A stretch of DNA of 64,000 nt, taken from Lachnospiraceae bacterium. Its GTDB lineage: Bacteria; Bacillota; Clostridia; Lachnospirales; Lachnospiraceae. The stretch is from NCBI GenBank assembly GCA_021202635.1, contig JAJQCQ010000044.1, positions 1 through 64,000 on the forward strand, written 5' to 3'. The translations under genes were made by a program, and so were the position numbers. The stretch's first letter is position 1, and the number at the start of each line of letters is the position of its first letter. Below, one piece after another: positions 9,318 through 18,883 of the stretch. The notes beneath the pieces were generated by a model. It saw only the letters and a list, made by a program, of their open reading frames with translations. It did no database searches and had not been told where the DNA came from.

Positions 9318-9436
9318 TTTTCAGGTAACAGTTCAAGACAGCAAAGCGGAGCGTTCCTGCGGCGCTGAACAGTTCTGCGTGTTTCAGGACGAACCGAAGC
9401 GAAGCGCAGACCTGCGGCCTGCTGTTTTAAATCGTT

Positions 9437-9485
9437 AAAAGGTTGCTGTAAAAGCCGTCGTGGGTTTGGCAGCAGCCTTTTTACA
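9437..9485 (+). terminator. Intra-operon terminator-like hairpin between SBP and permease
   Basis: AAAGGTTGCTG ... CAGCAGCCTTTTTA. Confidence 0.5.
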
Positions 9486-9511
9486 TGATTTCATCCGAAG
9501 GGAGATCTTTT

Positions 9512-10183
9512 ATGGTTCTGATTCTTACAAAATACGGGCATCTTCTGCTGAATGCCATGGGACAGACGGTGCTGCTCGCGCTGTGCGGCCTGTTCTTTGC
9601 CTGTATTCTCGGTATTTTCTTTGGCATCCTCGGCGTCATGAACAATAAAATATGCCGTGCGATCGACAAAGTCTTCGTCGACGTCATCCGCGGTGTACCG
9701 CTGATTGTACTCGCCTACTTTGTCTATTTCGGTGTACCCTATTTTATGAAAAATATCGTCGGCAACCCGATCACGCTCTCCGCCCTCCAGGCCGGCACGA
9801 TCTGCCTGGCGCTGAACTGCGGTGCTTATATGGCCGAGATCATCCGCGCCGGCATCCAGTCTGTGGACAAGGGCCAGATGGAGGCTGCCCGCAGCCTCGG
9901 GCTTCCCTGGTGGCGCGCCATGTACCGCGTCGTCATGCCTCAGGCGATCCGCACAATGATCCCAAGCATCATCAATCAGTTCATCATCACGCTGAAGGAT
10001 ACATCCATTCTGTCTATCATTGGTTTCCCGGAACTGGTCAACACCGCAAAAAACGTGGTTGCGAATACGTTTATGTCTTTTCAGACCTGGGGAATTGTCG
10101 CCGTCATGTACCTGATTGTAATCGAGATCCTGACACTGGCATCCAGAGCGCTTGAGAGGAGGCTGAATCGTGGCAAAGAGTAA
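9512..10183 (+). CDS. Amino-acid ABC transporter permease
   Basis: BPD_transp_1 motif [35 protein letters not shown] 9485..10183 with likely start MVLILTKYG. Confidence 0.92.
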   Translation: MVLILTKYGHLLLNAMGQTVLLALCGLFFACILGIFFGILGVMNNKICRAIDKVFVDVIRGVPLIVLAYFVYFGVPYFMKNIVGNPITLSALQAGTICLALNCGAYMAEIIRAGIQSVDKGQMEAARSLGLPWWRAMYRVVMPQAIRTMIPSIINQFIITLKDTSILSIIGFPELVNTAKNVVANTFMSFQTWGIVAVMYLIVIEILTLASRALERRLNRGKE

Positions 10184-10913
10184 CAATGTGAAAATCCATG
10201 TATCCCATCTGAAAAAAAATTTTAAAAAGCTGGAAGTGCTCAAAGACATCTCCACGGATGTCTATGAGGGAGAGGTGGTTGTTGTCATCGGACCGTCCGG
10301 CAGCGGCAAATCCACATTTCTGCGCTGCATCAACAACCTGGAAGAAATTACTGGCGGTGAGATCACCGTCGATGGGATGAGCCTGACCGATAAAAAAACA
10401 GATATCAATAAGCTGCGTGAAAACATTGGCATGGTATTCCAGCACTTCAACCTGTTTCCGCACATGGATGTCATGCGGAACCTGACCCTCGCACCGGTAG
10501 ACCTGAAAAAAGCCAGCAAAGAAGAAGCTGCCGAGCGCGCCCATCAAATGCTCCAGAAGGTTGGCATGGAAGACAAGGCAAACGCTTATCCGAGCCAGCT
10601 CTCCGGCGGCCAGAAGCAGCGTGTCGCTATCGCGCGTGCCCTGTGCATGGAGCCGGATATCATGCTGTTCGATGAGCCGACCAGCGCCCTCGACCCGGAA
10701 ATGGTCGGTGAAGTGCTGCAGGTCATGAAACAGCTCGCCGCGGACGGCATGACAATGGTAATCGTCACCCACGAAATGGGGTTCGCCCGCGAGGTCGCGG
10801 ACCGCGTCCTTTTCATGGACGGCGGCTACATCGTCGAGGAAGGCACCCCGCAGGAGGTGCTGCTGAACCCGAAAGAACCGCGGACGATTGATTTTCTGAA
10901 TAAGGTGCTGTGA
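10170..10913 (+). CDS. Amino-acid ABC transporter ATP-binding protein
   Basis: [34 protein letters not shown]; overlaps permease 3' end. Confidence 0.95.
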   Translation: MAKSNNVKIHVSHLKKNFKKLEVLKDISTDVYEGEVVVVIGPSGSGKSTFLRCINNLEEITGGEITVDGMSLTDKKTDINKLRENIGMVFQHFNLFPHMDVMRNLTLAPVDLKKASKEEAAERAHQMLQKVGMEDKANAYPSQLSGGQKQRVAIARALCMEPDIMLFDEPTSALDPEMVGEVLQVMKQLAADGMTMVIVTHEMGFAREVADRVLFMDGGYIVEEGTPQEVLLNPKEPRTIDFLNKVL

Positions 10914-10929
10914 AAACGGGCAGGGGTTT

Positions 10930-12408
10930 TTACCCCCTGCCTTTATCAGTTTTCTTTTTTCTCCCGCTGCCTGCACCCTTTCCGGATTTTTTGGCAGAAT
11001 CCGCCGTATCGAACGCCACCGTAAAGGAAGCCCGGGAAATCTTCTCACGAATATTACCGCAGGCCTTTTCCGTAAAAATCTGAAAAAGCTCCGCATCCTC
11101 TTTGGAAAAGTCTTTCAGACAGGCCCGCCTGCACTCTTCTGCCGCATGATGGATTTCATCCAGATATGCCTGGGATTTTTCCAGCAATTCGATGGAAATC
11201 CGCTCCTCTGCGTCCGGATCAAACTCGATTAGCTTTTCATGCTTCAGGCGCTGGAGAGCACGCGTTGTTTTCTGCACATTCAGCCCCGCGAGCTCAGCAA
11301 TTTCCTTCCGATCCTCGAACTGCCGGCAGTTTTCCAGCAAAAGCAGCAGCAAGGCTTCATCCAGTGTGATCTGTTTGAGCATTGCGCTTAATCCCAGATA
11401 ATATTCCAGCAGCTTGCGGAAGTAATAGAGATCCGCCAGAATTCCCTGTGTCAGGCTGACAGACTGCCCGGCCAGCTTCATGCGTTCTTCTCCGAGTTTT
11501 GCCGTCCCGGGCACAACAGAGGGCATGACAAAACCGTCCCAGGCAGTGCTGATCAGGAACATACGCACTTTCTGTTTTACTTCATCATAATCCTCCTCGT
11601 AGACATCCCGGTAAAAAGCATTGTAATAATCAAATACCGTACTCTTCATCCGGATTGTGTTACTGATGCTCATTCCCTGAGAAACCAGGCTGTCTTTGCG
11701 GTTCATATAATAGTATACCGGAGCCTGAATCGCACGAATCCCCTCCGCATAACGAATGTACTCAAGATTAAACAGAAAATCCTCGCACCAGTCAAGTTCC
11801 ACGTCCATCCGGATCTGATGTTCCTCAATGATTGAACGGCGAAAGAACTTGTTCCAGAGTACGCCATAATAAAAATCCGCCGGATTCTCGATCATATAAG
11901 AAGCAAACTCCCTGCGGTCCATGAGATGATCCGCGTCAATGTCCCCCTTTTGCGAAACGCGTTTTCCCGTCACACGGTAAAAATCCGCAATCACCATATC
12001 ACACCGTTTTCCATGCCCGGCTTCCGGACTGGTTCCTGATCCGTTTTTCCCTCCGCTTCCAGGGTCTTCCTCCTCTCTGCCCTTCAGCATAGACCGCACA
12101 AACAGCTTAGTCGAATCCGGTGTCAGCCAGTCATCGCTGTCCGCAAACTGAATGAATTCACCATGTGCCAGGTCCAGGGCATGATTGCGGGTCGCGGAGA
12201 CGCCCGAATTTTTCTGATGGATAACCCGAACCCTCGCGTCCTTTTTCGCGTACGCATCCAGCAGCACATCCGTACCGTCGCTGCTGCCATCGTCCATCAG
12301 CAGAATCTCCAGATTCTGATATTCCTGATTCAAAATGCTGTCCACACAACGCCCGATATAATCCTTTGCGTTATAGGCCGGGACGATAATACTCACAAGC
12401 GGTTCCAT
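10930..12408 (-). CDS. Family 2 glycosyltransferase with C-terminal MarR-like winged-helix region
   Basis: GT-A N-terminus VSIIVPAYNAKDYIGRCVDSILNQ...DSDDW; C-terminus ALLLLLLENCRQFEDRKEIAELAGLNVQKTTRALQRLKHEKLIEFDPDAEERISIELLEKSQAYLDEI. Confidence 0.85.
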   Translation of the reverse strand: MEPLVSIIVPAYNAKDYIGRCVDSILNQEYQNLEILLMDDGSSDGTDVLLDAYAKKDARVRVIHQKNSGVSATRNHALDLAHGEFIQFADSDDWLTPDSTKLFVRSMLKGREEEDPGSGGKNGSGTSPEAGHGKRCDMVIADFYRVTGKRVSQKGDIDADHLMDRREFASYMIENPADFYYGVLWNKFFRRSIIEEHQIRMDVELDWCEDFLFNLEYIRYAEGIRAIQAPVYYYMNRKDSLVSQGMSISNTIRMKSTVFDYYNAFYRDVYEEDYDEVKQKVRMFLISTAWDGFVMPSVVPGTAKLGEERMKLAGQSVSLTQGILADLYYFRKLLEYYLGLSAMLKQITLDEALLLLLLENCRQFEDRKEIAELAGLNVQKTTRALQRLKHEKLIEFDPDAEERISIELLEKSQAYLDEIHHAAEECRRACLKDFSKEDAELFQIFTEKACGNIREKISRASFTVAFDTADSAKKSGKGAGSGRKKKTDKGRG

Positions 12409-12521
12409 ATGTTCTCCTCCAATCTTTCCGCATGAATTCCATTCCTCACATTCCGGGCTGCCCTTTGGTTCCCTTTACACGATTTCATCCTCTTTGCGGT
12501 CTCAGGCAATGCTGCTTTTGC

Positions 12522-13820
12522 TTACTCCACCCGGATCGCGTTCGGATAAATCTTTGCAAGCGTGTCATCATCATAATACGTATCCAGCCACACCTGCCAG
12601 CTTTCCGTCGCTTCCACGCCCACAAGCCGCTCGTTGCTGCGCAGCAGTGCCATTCCCGACACAAGCATATTGCAAATCAGAAAAGCAACCAGACACCAGG
12701 TCACGATTTTGCCCGCGCGCATGGGAATTTTCTCGACCAGTCCAGACAGGCGCGGGTACAGCACCCGCAGCCAGAGTACCGCTGCCATCCCCCAGAACAG
12801 ACAGTAAAGCAGATTGATACGGCCGCCCAGATTAAAGGGAATCTCACTGTAATCCCAGAATACCGTGCCAAATATCATTTCAGACAATACGCTGCACAGA
12901 TATTCATAGACTGCACCCAATACTGTCCCCGTCAGAAAAATGAAGCTGTCTGAGCGTTCCCGGTAAGGATACAAAAGCCGGGTCGCCGCCGCGATCGCGA
13001 AGCCCCATATGATACTGAACTGCCCCCACACCAGGCTGGTTCGGCTCATCCAGACACCGGTCGTCATTCGCATAAATAATATTTCGAAAAGGTCGCCCAG
13101 GATCGCTCCCAGAATGAACATCCATATCAGCTTATAAGCGGAACAGCCCGACGCAAAAACACCTGCGTCACGCACTTCTTTTTTCTCGACCGCCCTTTTC
13201 TGTGGGTAGGCGCGTTCAATCCTGCGTGTCACCTGACGGTAAAGGCGTCCGCCAAGATTCCTGCTTAAGGACGTAAACCAGTTGTCGACCGACCTCCACC
13301 TCTCTGCATGCGCACTCTTGCCGTACATGAGCGTCAGGGTCGCCAGCGCATCAAGAGCAACCGCGATCACACAGATCCAGATAATCAGCACTTCCGCAAG
13401 CTCCGGCAGAAAGCGGAAGAGACGGATCAGCAGCGCATTGCCCCAGAGCTTACATATCGTTGCAAGAACGCCCCAGCCGAGAGTCACCGGCAGGCAAATA
13501 TAGCCGTCCAGATTCCATTTTACATTTGAATAATCCCACCACCGCTCATGGTAAAAATACTCCACCGCCCGGCCGCCAATCCACTCGGTCATCGCCGCCA
13601 CAACAGCAGCGCCGCAGAACAGCCAGAACCAGGACAGTTCCTCCCCGAATACTGTAAGCAGTACCATCGGAATACCGTAGCTGATACACAGAGGAGCATT
13701 AATCACACCACGGTTTACAAATCGCCGTTTCTTTAAGGCAGCCATAATTGTCTCCAGAACCCAGCCAAGGAACGAGTAGACAAGGAAAAGCCAGGCAAGC
13801 TCATATCCATTGTAAGTCAT
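12522..13820 (-). CDS. Putative ABC-transporter type IV (PF06541-like) membrane protein
   Basis: Multi-TM with FLVYSFLGWVLETIMAALKKRRFVNRG...GRAVEYFYHERWWDYS. Confidence 0.75.
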   Translation of the reverse strand: MTYNGYELAWLFLVYSFLGWVLETIMAALKKRRFVNRGVINAPLCISYGIPMVLLTVFGEELSWFWLFCGAAVVAAMTEWIGGRAVEYFYHERWWDYSNVKWNLDGYICLPVTLGWGVLATICKLWGNALLIRLFRFLPELAEVLIIWICVIAVALDALATLTLMYGKSAHAERWRSVDNWFTSLSRNLGGRLYRQVTRRIERAYPQKRAVEKKEVRDAGVFASGCSAYKLIWMFILGAILGDLFEILFMRMTTGVWMSRTSLVWGQFSIIWGFAIAAATRLLYPYRERSDSFIFLTGTVLGAVYEYLCSVLSEMIFGTVFWDYSEIPFNLGGRINLLYCLFWGMAAVLWLRVLYPRLSGLVEKIPMRAGKIVTWCLVAFLICNMLVSGMALLRSNERLVGVEATESWQVWLDTYYDDDTLAKIYPNAIRVE

Positions 13821-13854
13821 AATAAATCTTTCCTTTTTCTTTTGAATGATTGAC

Positions 13855-14150
13855 TGCGATTCAGAACAGCGCCTGTCTTTTCAGTTCGATGCTGTTCTGA
13901 ACTGTTTTATAATTGATAACTATTCAGAACAGCAGGCCACAGGTCTACGCTTCGCTTCGGTCGGCGCTAAGCGAACGTCCACTGGACGTTCAGCGCCGCC
14001 TTCTTCGAAGGCTATATGCCGCTTACGCGTCATATGTCTGAGGCTTGATGGGCGTTCCGCCCATCCCGAACTGAAAATACAGTCTTTAGCAGGTAAACCT
14101 GCACAGCCTGTCTTTTCAGTTCGATGCTGTTCTGAACTGTTTTATAATAT
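13855..14150. repeat. Intergenic repeat-rich element with 43-nt direct terminal repeats and internal hairpins
   Basis: GCCTGTCTTTTCAGTTCGATGCTGTTCTGAACTGTTTTATAAT at 13871-13913 and 14106-14148; internal perfect hairpins GATGGGCG/CGCCCATC and GCAGGT/ACCTGC. Confidence 0.8.
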
Positions 14151-14311
14151 TGCAGAAACTCTGCGGGGCAGTGTATTTGCGATTTCACAGGGACAGCCTT
14201 AGAATAAATCACTTCTCTTTTTCTGTCAACCGGAATATCCCCGTTTACATAGAAATTCCCCGGCAGGGGGTATCCTCTTCCTGCCAGGGAAATTCCATTG
14301 CTGTCACAAAA

Positions 14312-15673
14312 TCATGCGTTTTTCGATTTTGGATTTTCCGCCCAGAGCTCGTCTGCGGTCGGTTTCCAGTTTTCTGCGTAAGGCGTCGTCTTATCACAGA
14401 GATCATCCACGCTCTCCGGACTCTGATAATCCGTATTCACCGCCTTTGTCTGTTTTACCATCTCGCGCAGCCGCTCCGGATTTTCCAGCATCGGACACGG
14501 ACGCAGCATATTGTCATTAAATGGCTGGTTGTCATGGTAAGCCTGGAAAATCGGACTCTTCAGCGCATCCTTGAGTGAGGTCTCTTTGATATTGCAGTTC
14601 GAGTAGTGAATGAATACACACGGTTCTACATCGCCCTTCGCGTTGATGTGCATATAAAGCCGCCCGCCGGCAATACAGCCGTGTACATATTCGGCGTCGT
14701 TCTGGAAATCCAGGGTGAACAGAGATTTCGTTCCGCGGTATTCGCGAATCTTCTCATACATTATTTTGCGCTGTTCCGGTGTTGGCAGAAGGTCTGGGGA
14801 AGCATCATTTCCAACCGGCATATAGTGGAAGAACCAGGCGAAGAATGCACCGCTTTCAATCAGATGGTCAAAGTATTCCTCACTGCTCACGCTGTCCACA
14901 TTCGCGGCAGTATAGCAGGTCGATACGCCAAATGGAAGTCCGCGGTCTTTCAACAGCTTCATCGCGTGCATGACTTTCTGATAAATGCCTTCGCCGCGCC
15001 GCCCGTCATTGGCCTCCTCTGAGCCTTCCACACTGAATGCCGGGATAAAGTTCTTTACCCGCAGAATCTCATCACAGAATTCCTCATCAAAAAGAGTTCC
15101 GTTCGTGAATGCCAGGAATTCGCAGTCCGGATGCATTTCGCAGAGCTTAATCAGATCCTTTTTGCGCACAGTCGGCTCACCACCGGTGTATATGTACATA
15201 TAAACGCCCAGTTCTTTGCCCTGACGGATAATGGAGTCAATCTCCTCCAGGGTCAGATTCAGCTGATGTCCATATTCCGCCGCCCAGCAGCCGGTGCATT
15301 TCAGGTTGCAGGCACTTGTCGGGTCAAGCAGGATGGCCCACGGCACGTTGCAGTTATGCTCCTGTGCGTAATCCTTCTGCATCGCGGTTCCTTTCAGACT
15401 TGCGTTAATAATAAAGTTCTTAAAAAAGGTTTCCCGCACCCCCGGGTCCAGCTCATACATCCGCAAAATCAGCTGATACCAGTTGTTATTCTTATCTGTG
15501 ATTGCCGAACGAATCGCATTTCTCTGCGATACGTAATAGTCCTTCGGCATATATTTGTCGACCAGCTCCATCAGCTTTGGAATATTGGTTTCCGGATCCT
15601 TTTCCAGATAACCAATTGCTTTTGTCGCCACCAGCTCCGTGGCGGCCACCTTTGCTTTATCTGCCAGTTTCAT
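14312..15673 (-). CDS. Radical SAM protein
   Basis: DPTSACNLKCTGCWAAEYG (CxxxCxxC), YTGGEPTVRKKDL, C-terminal Cys-containing segment. Confidence 0.9.
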   Translation of the reverse strand: MKLADKAKVAATELVATKAIGYLEKDPETNIPKLMELVDKYMPKDYYVSQRNAIRSAITDKNNNWYQLILRMYELDPGVRETFFKNFIINASLKGTAMQKDYAQEHNCNVPWAILLDPTSACNLKCTGCWAAEYGHQLNLTLEEIDSIIRQGKELGVYMYIYTGGEPTVRKKDLIKLCEMHPDCEFLAFTNGTLFDEEFCDEILRVKNFIPAFSVEGSEEANDGRRGEGIYQKVMHAMKLLKDRGLPFGVSTCYTAANVDSVSSEEYFDHLIESGAFFAWFFHYMPVGNDASPDLLPTPEQRKIMYEKIREYRGTKSLFTLDFQNDAEYVHGCIAGGRLYMHINAKGDVEPCVFIHYSNCNIKETSLKDALKSPIFQAYHDNQPFNDNMLRPCPMLENPERLREMVKQTKAVNTDYQSPESVDDLCDKTTPYAENWKPTADELWAENPKSKNA

Positions 15674-15709
15674 CTTTTCCTTTTCTCCTTTTCCTGTATT
15701 GATGCTTCT

Positions 15710-16285
15710 TCATTCCTGTTGGCCGGGCGGTACAGAAAACCGGTCCAGAATCTTTACCGTATAGACGACTACACACAGGTTCAGCAGTCCCTCCAGCAAG
15801 ACCGCCGTGCCAGTCAGTGTCATGGTCGCTCCTTCCCCGCCATATGGGTCTATGACCAGTATCATTCCGAAAACACCGGTGAGGATGGCAATGATCAGGA
15901 TTCTCCACCAGAGACCCAGACCGAATTTTCTGGCGTCCATCGACATCTGAATCCGCAGCAGAGCGTCCATCAGAATTACCAGTCCAAGAACCGCATACAA
16001 CAGCTGTGAATAGCCTTCCCCGCGAATCAGAATTACCAGGCCAAGCGCCACCATCAGAATCTCAAACGCGAAATCATACTGAAATGCCAGGCAGTAAAAG
16101 TCCTTTGAAAAATAGCCGATCATCTTGATGATTCCGTCCACGATAAAAATCAAACCAAGCACACGGATGAGCGTGTCCGCCGGACAGTCCGGATTGACCA
16201 GCAGACAAATACCCAGAACACAGATAATCAGGGCAACAACAATATAGCCGTTGCGGGCGATTTTCAGAGTCTTCAGTGAATCCAT
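15710..16285 (-). CDS. DUF308/HdeD-like membrane protein
   Basis: Repeated TM pattern GLIFIVDGIIKMIGYFS / GLVILMDALLRIQ; likely start MDSLKTLKIARNG. Confidence 0.75.
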   Translation of the reverse strand: MDSLKTLKIARNGYIVVALIICVLGICLLVNPDCPADTLIRVLGLIFIVDGIIKMIGYFSKDFYCLAFQYDFAFEILMVALGLVILIRGEGYSQLLYAVLGLVILMDALLRIQMSMDARKFGLGLWWRILIIAILTGVFGMILVIDPYGGEGATMTLTGTAVLLEGLLNLCVVVYTVKILDRFSVPPGQQE

Positions 16286-16356
16286 GTCTTCTCTCCTGCC
16301 TCCTTTCGGAGAGAATTTTATTCTTTTTTTTGAGGAAAAAATACAGACAAAAAAAG

Positions 16357-16383
16357 CGCAGTGTCCAAAATTCAGACACTGCG
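16357..16383 (-). terminator. Terminator downstream of TetR regulator
   Basis: CGCAGTGTC/GACACTGCG stem, T7 tail on minus strand. Confidence 0.7.
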
Positions 16384-16422
16384 GCAAAAATGACCAATTG
16401 AGTGGTTTGATTGATTCTATCT

Positions 16423-16971
16423 TTATCCACGCCGATCCACTGCCAGATTCATCAGCTCCATCGCGCGTCTCATATCCGAGGTCAGATTCTCATTCATCCC
16501 ATGCTCCATCCAGTCCAGCAGGACGCCTTCCAGAATACATTTCTGAAAATTCCGGATTATGCGCTGATCCTCCGGCGAAAGATTCTGTATATCAATATAA
16601 TCCTTCGCGTGCAGCACATATTCGGATACCATATATTCACACAGAACATCTACTTCATGCATCATAACCGCGCGATCCAGCGAACGATAGATATGAAGCA
16701 GCGCTCTTTTATTCTCAGAAAACATATCCATGACCTGCAGCAGCCCGTCGAAAACATCCTCCGCTTCCAGATGCGTCTCCATGATCCGGTTCATCTCACG
16801 CTTCACGGAAAACTCCATAACATCTGTAATATCCCGGAAGTAATAATAAAACGTATTCCGGTTAATCCCACACCGTTCCACGATATCTTTGACCGTAATT
16901 TTCGAAAATGAACGTTCATTCAGCAATTCAAATACCGTCTGTATAATCAGTTCTTTTGTCAGACCAGCCAT
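16423..16971 (-). CDS. TetR/AcrR family regulator
   Basis: IIQTVFELLNERSFSKITVKDIVERCGINRNTFYYYFRDI. Confidence 0.9.
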   Translation of the reverse strand: MAGLTKELIIQTVFELLNERSFSKITVKDIVERCGINRNTFYYYFRDITDVMEFSVKREMNRIMETHLEAEDVFDGLLQVMDMFSENKRALLHIYRSLDRAVMMHEVDVLCEYMVSEYVLHAKDYIDIQNLSPEDQRIIRNFQKCILEGVLLDWMEHGMNENLTSDMRRAMELMNLAVDRRG

Positions 16972-17168
16972 GAAAAATCCCGTTTCCCTCCCAAACAGCC
17001 TCTACGGAAAGCATTTGTTCCCCTCTGTGTGTCGTTCACTATAGCACAATTCCCGGAAAAAGCCCACCGGTTTTCCCTGTGCGGCCGAAAATGGATTGAC
17101 GGAAAAAAGAAAATGCTATAATCATATGCAGATGGAGATTGCTGCAATTACAGATGACGGAGGAAATT

Positions 17169-17930
17169 ATGGTTGAAAAATGGAATATTACTATCCCCGA
17201 ACTGACAGGAGAGGAAGCCAGGGGCGTTTACGTGTATCTGCCGGAATCTTACGCTTTTGAGCCGGACAGGCGGTACGGGGTTCTCTATATGTTCGACGGG
17301 CACAATATTTTTTTCGATTCGGACGCGACATACGGAAAGTGCTGGGGCATGAAGGAATATATGGACTACACCGGGACGCCGCTCATCATTGCCGCCGTGG
17401 AATGCAACCACAGCCCGGATAATGGACGTCTGAAGGAATATACCCCTTTCTCCTTTGAGGATCCCGCTTTTGGAAAAATCGACGCCAGAGGCCAGATCAC
17501 CATGGACTGGATGGTACATACCTTTAAAAAGGAAATCGACCATCGTTACCGCACCCTGCCAAACCGTGAACACACCTTTATTGCCGGAAGCTCAATGGGG
17601 GGACTGATGAGTCTGTATGCGCTTCTCGAATATTCTCAGTATTTTTCCCGTGCAGCGGCTCTCTCTCCATCCCTGTGGGTAGATATAGACGGGCTTTCCA
17701 AAATGATCAAACGGGCGAATCTTCCGTCTGATACCATACTCTATATGGATTATGGCGAAAAAGAGCTGGCAAACCATAAGGATATGCTGCGGGCATTTGG
17801 CCGGATTACGGCAAAGCTGATGAAAAAAGGGATTTTGCTGGAAAGCCGGATCATTCCCGGCGGAACACACTGTGAGGCAAGCTGGGAAAAACAGATTCCA
17901 TTTTTTATGGATGCCCTGCTGTACTCATAG
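17169..17930 (+). CDS. Alpha/beta hydrolase, esterase-D-like
   Basis: GVLYMFDGHNIFF, GSSMGG nucleophile elbow, GGTHCEASWEKQIPFF. Confidence 0.85.
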   Translation: MVEKWNITIPELTGEEARGVYVYLPESYAFEPDRRYGVLYMFDGHNIFFDSDATYGKCWGMKEYMDYTGTPLIIAAVECNHSPDNGRLKEYTPFSFEDPAFGKIDARGQITMDWMVHTFKKEIDHRYRTLPNREHTFIAGSSMGGLMSLYALLEYSQYFSRAAALSPSLWVDIDGLSKMIKRANLPSDTILYMDYGEKELANHKDMLRAFGRITAKLMKKGILLESRIIPGGTHCEASWEKQIPFFMDALLYS

Positions 17931-18044
17931 CACAGACTGACATGCAGCAAGTGCGTAGTCAAATTGTGACCAGTAACGATATTTCACCGTATTTCCGTGA
18001 TTTTCATACGGATGTACCAAAAGCATACAGAAGAGGTATATACC

Positions 18045-18803
18045 ATGCAGACTCAATATTTCAGTGAATACAGTCCTGCCCTCGGACGGCAAATGGAGTG
18101 CAAGGTCTACGGCCATGGCGGCCGCCCGATCATTTTCATTCCCTGCCAGGACGGACGCTTCTACGACTTTGAAAATTTCCACATGACCGATGTCTGGGCA
18201 CCATGGATTGAAAACGGGGAAGTCCTCGTCTGCGCAATCGACACCGTCGACGGCGAAACCTGGTCAAACCCGTTGGGCGACGCACGCTGGCGGATCGAAC
18301 GCTATGAGCAGTGGATTACCTACATCACCGATGAGCTGGTGCCATCTTTACGCAACCTTGCCAATGACTACAACGGCTGGAGCGGATATCCGGGAATCAT
18401 GCTATTTGGATGCAGCCTTGGTGCCACCCACGCAGCAAACCTGTATTTCCGCCGCCCGGATCTGTTCGATGGGCTGCTGGCGCTCTCCGGACTTTACTCC
18501 ACCGACTATGGCTTCGGCGACTACATGGACGATCTCGTCTACCAGAATTCCCCCATTCATTATCTCGGAGGAATGCCAAAGGACCATCCATACATCCCAC
18601 TCTACAACCTCAAGCGCGCAGTCATCTGCTGCGGACAGGGCGCCTGGGAAATGCCCGATTCCACGCGGAACCTGCAGCGGATTCTGGAAGACAAGGGAAT
18701 CCATGCCTGGGTCGATCTGTGGGGGACGGACTGCTGCCACGACTGGAACTGGTGGTATAAGCAGGTAGAATACTTTGTGCCATACCTGCTGGGATATGAA
18801 TAA
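18045..18803 (+). CDS. Esterase family protein
   Basis: IIFIPCQDGRFYDFENF, MLFGCSLGATHAANLYFRRPDLFDGLLALSG. Confidence 0.85.
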   Translation: MQTQYFSEYSPALGRQMECKVYGHGGRPIIFIPCQDGRFYDFENFHMTDVWAPWIENGEVLVCAIDTVDGETWSNPLGDARWRIERYEQWITYITDELVPSLRNLANDYNGWSGYPGIMLFGCSLGATHAANLYFRRPDLFDGLLALSGLYSTDYGFGDYMDDLVYQNSPIHYLGGMPKDHPYIPLYNLKRAVICCGQGAWEMPDSTRNLQRILEDKGIHAWVDLWGTDCCHDWNWWYKQVEYFVPYLLGYE

Positions 18804-18883
18804 ATCGTTACCGGGCACAGCAAAATTCGGACTTATAAAACACATAAATTATCAGAAGAGAGAAAAAGAGGGAGTTACTACCA

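Noticed and set aside
10104-11096. 330-aa minus-strand ORF opposite the amino-acid ABC ATPase
   Set aside because: Antisense shadow of a well-supported ABC ATP-binding gene; no domain-like pattern.
15131-16009. 292-aa plus-strand ORF spanning radical SAM and DUF308 genes
   Set aside because: Crosses two real minus-strand genes and has no family features.
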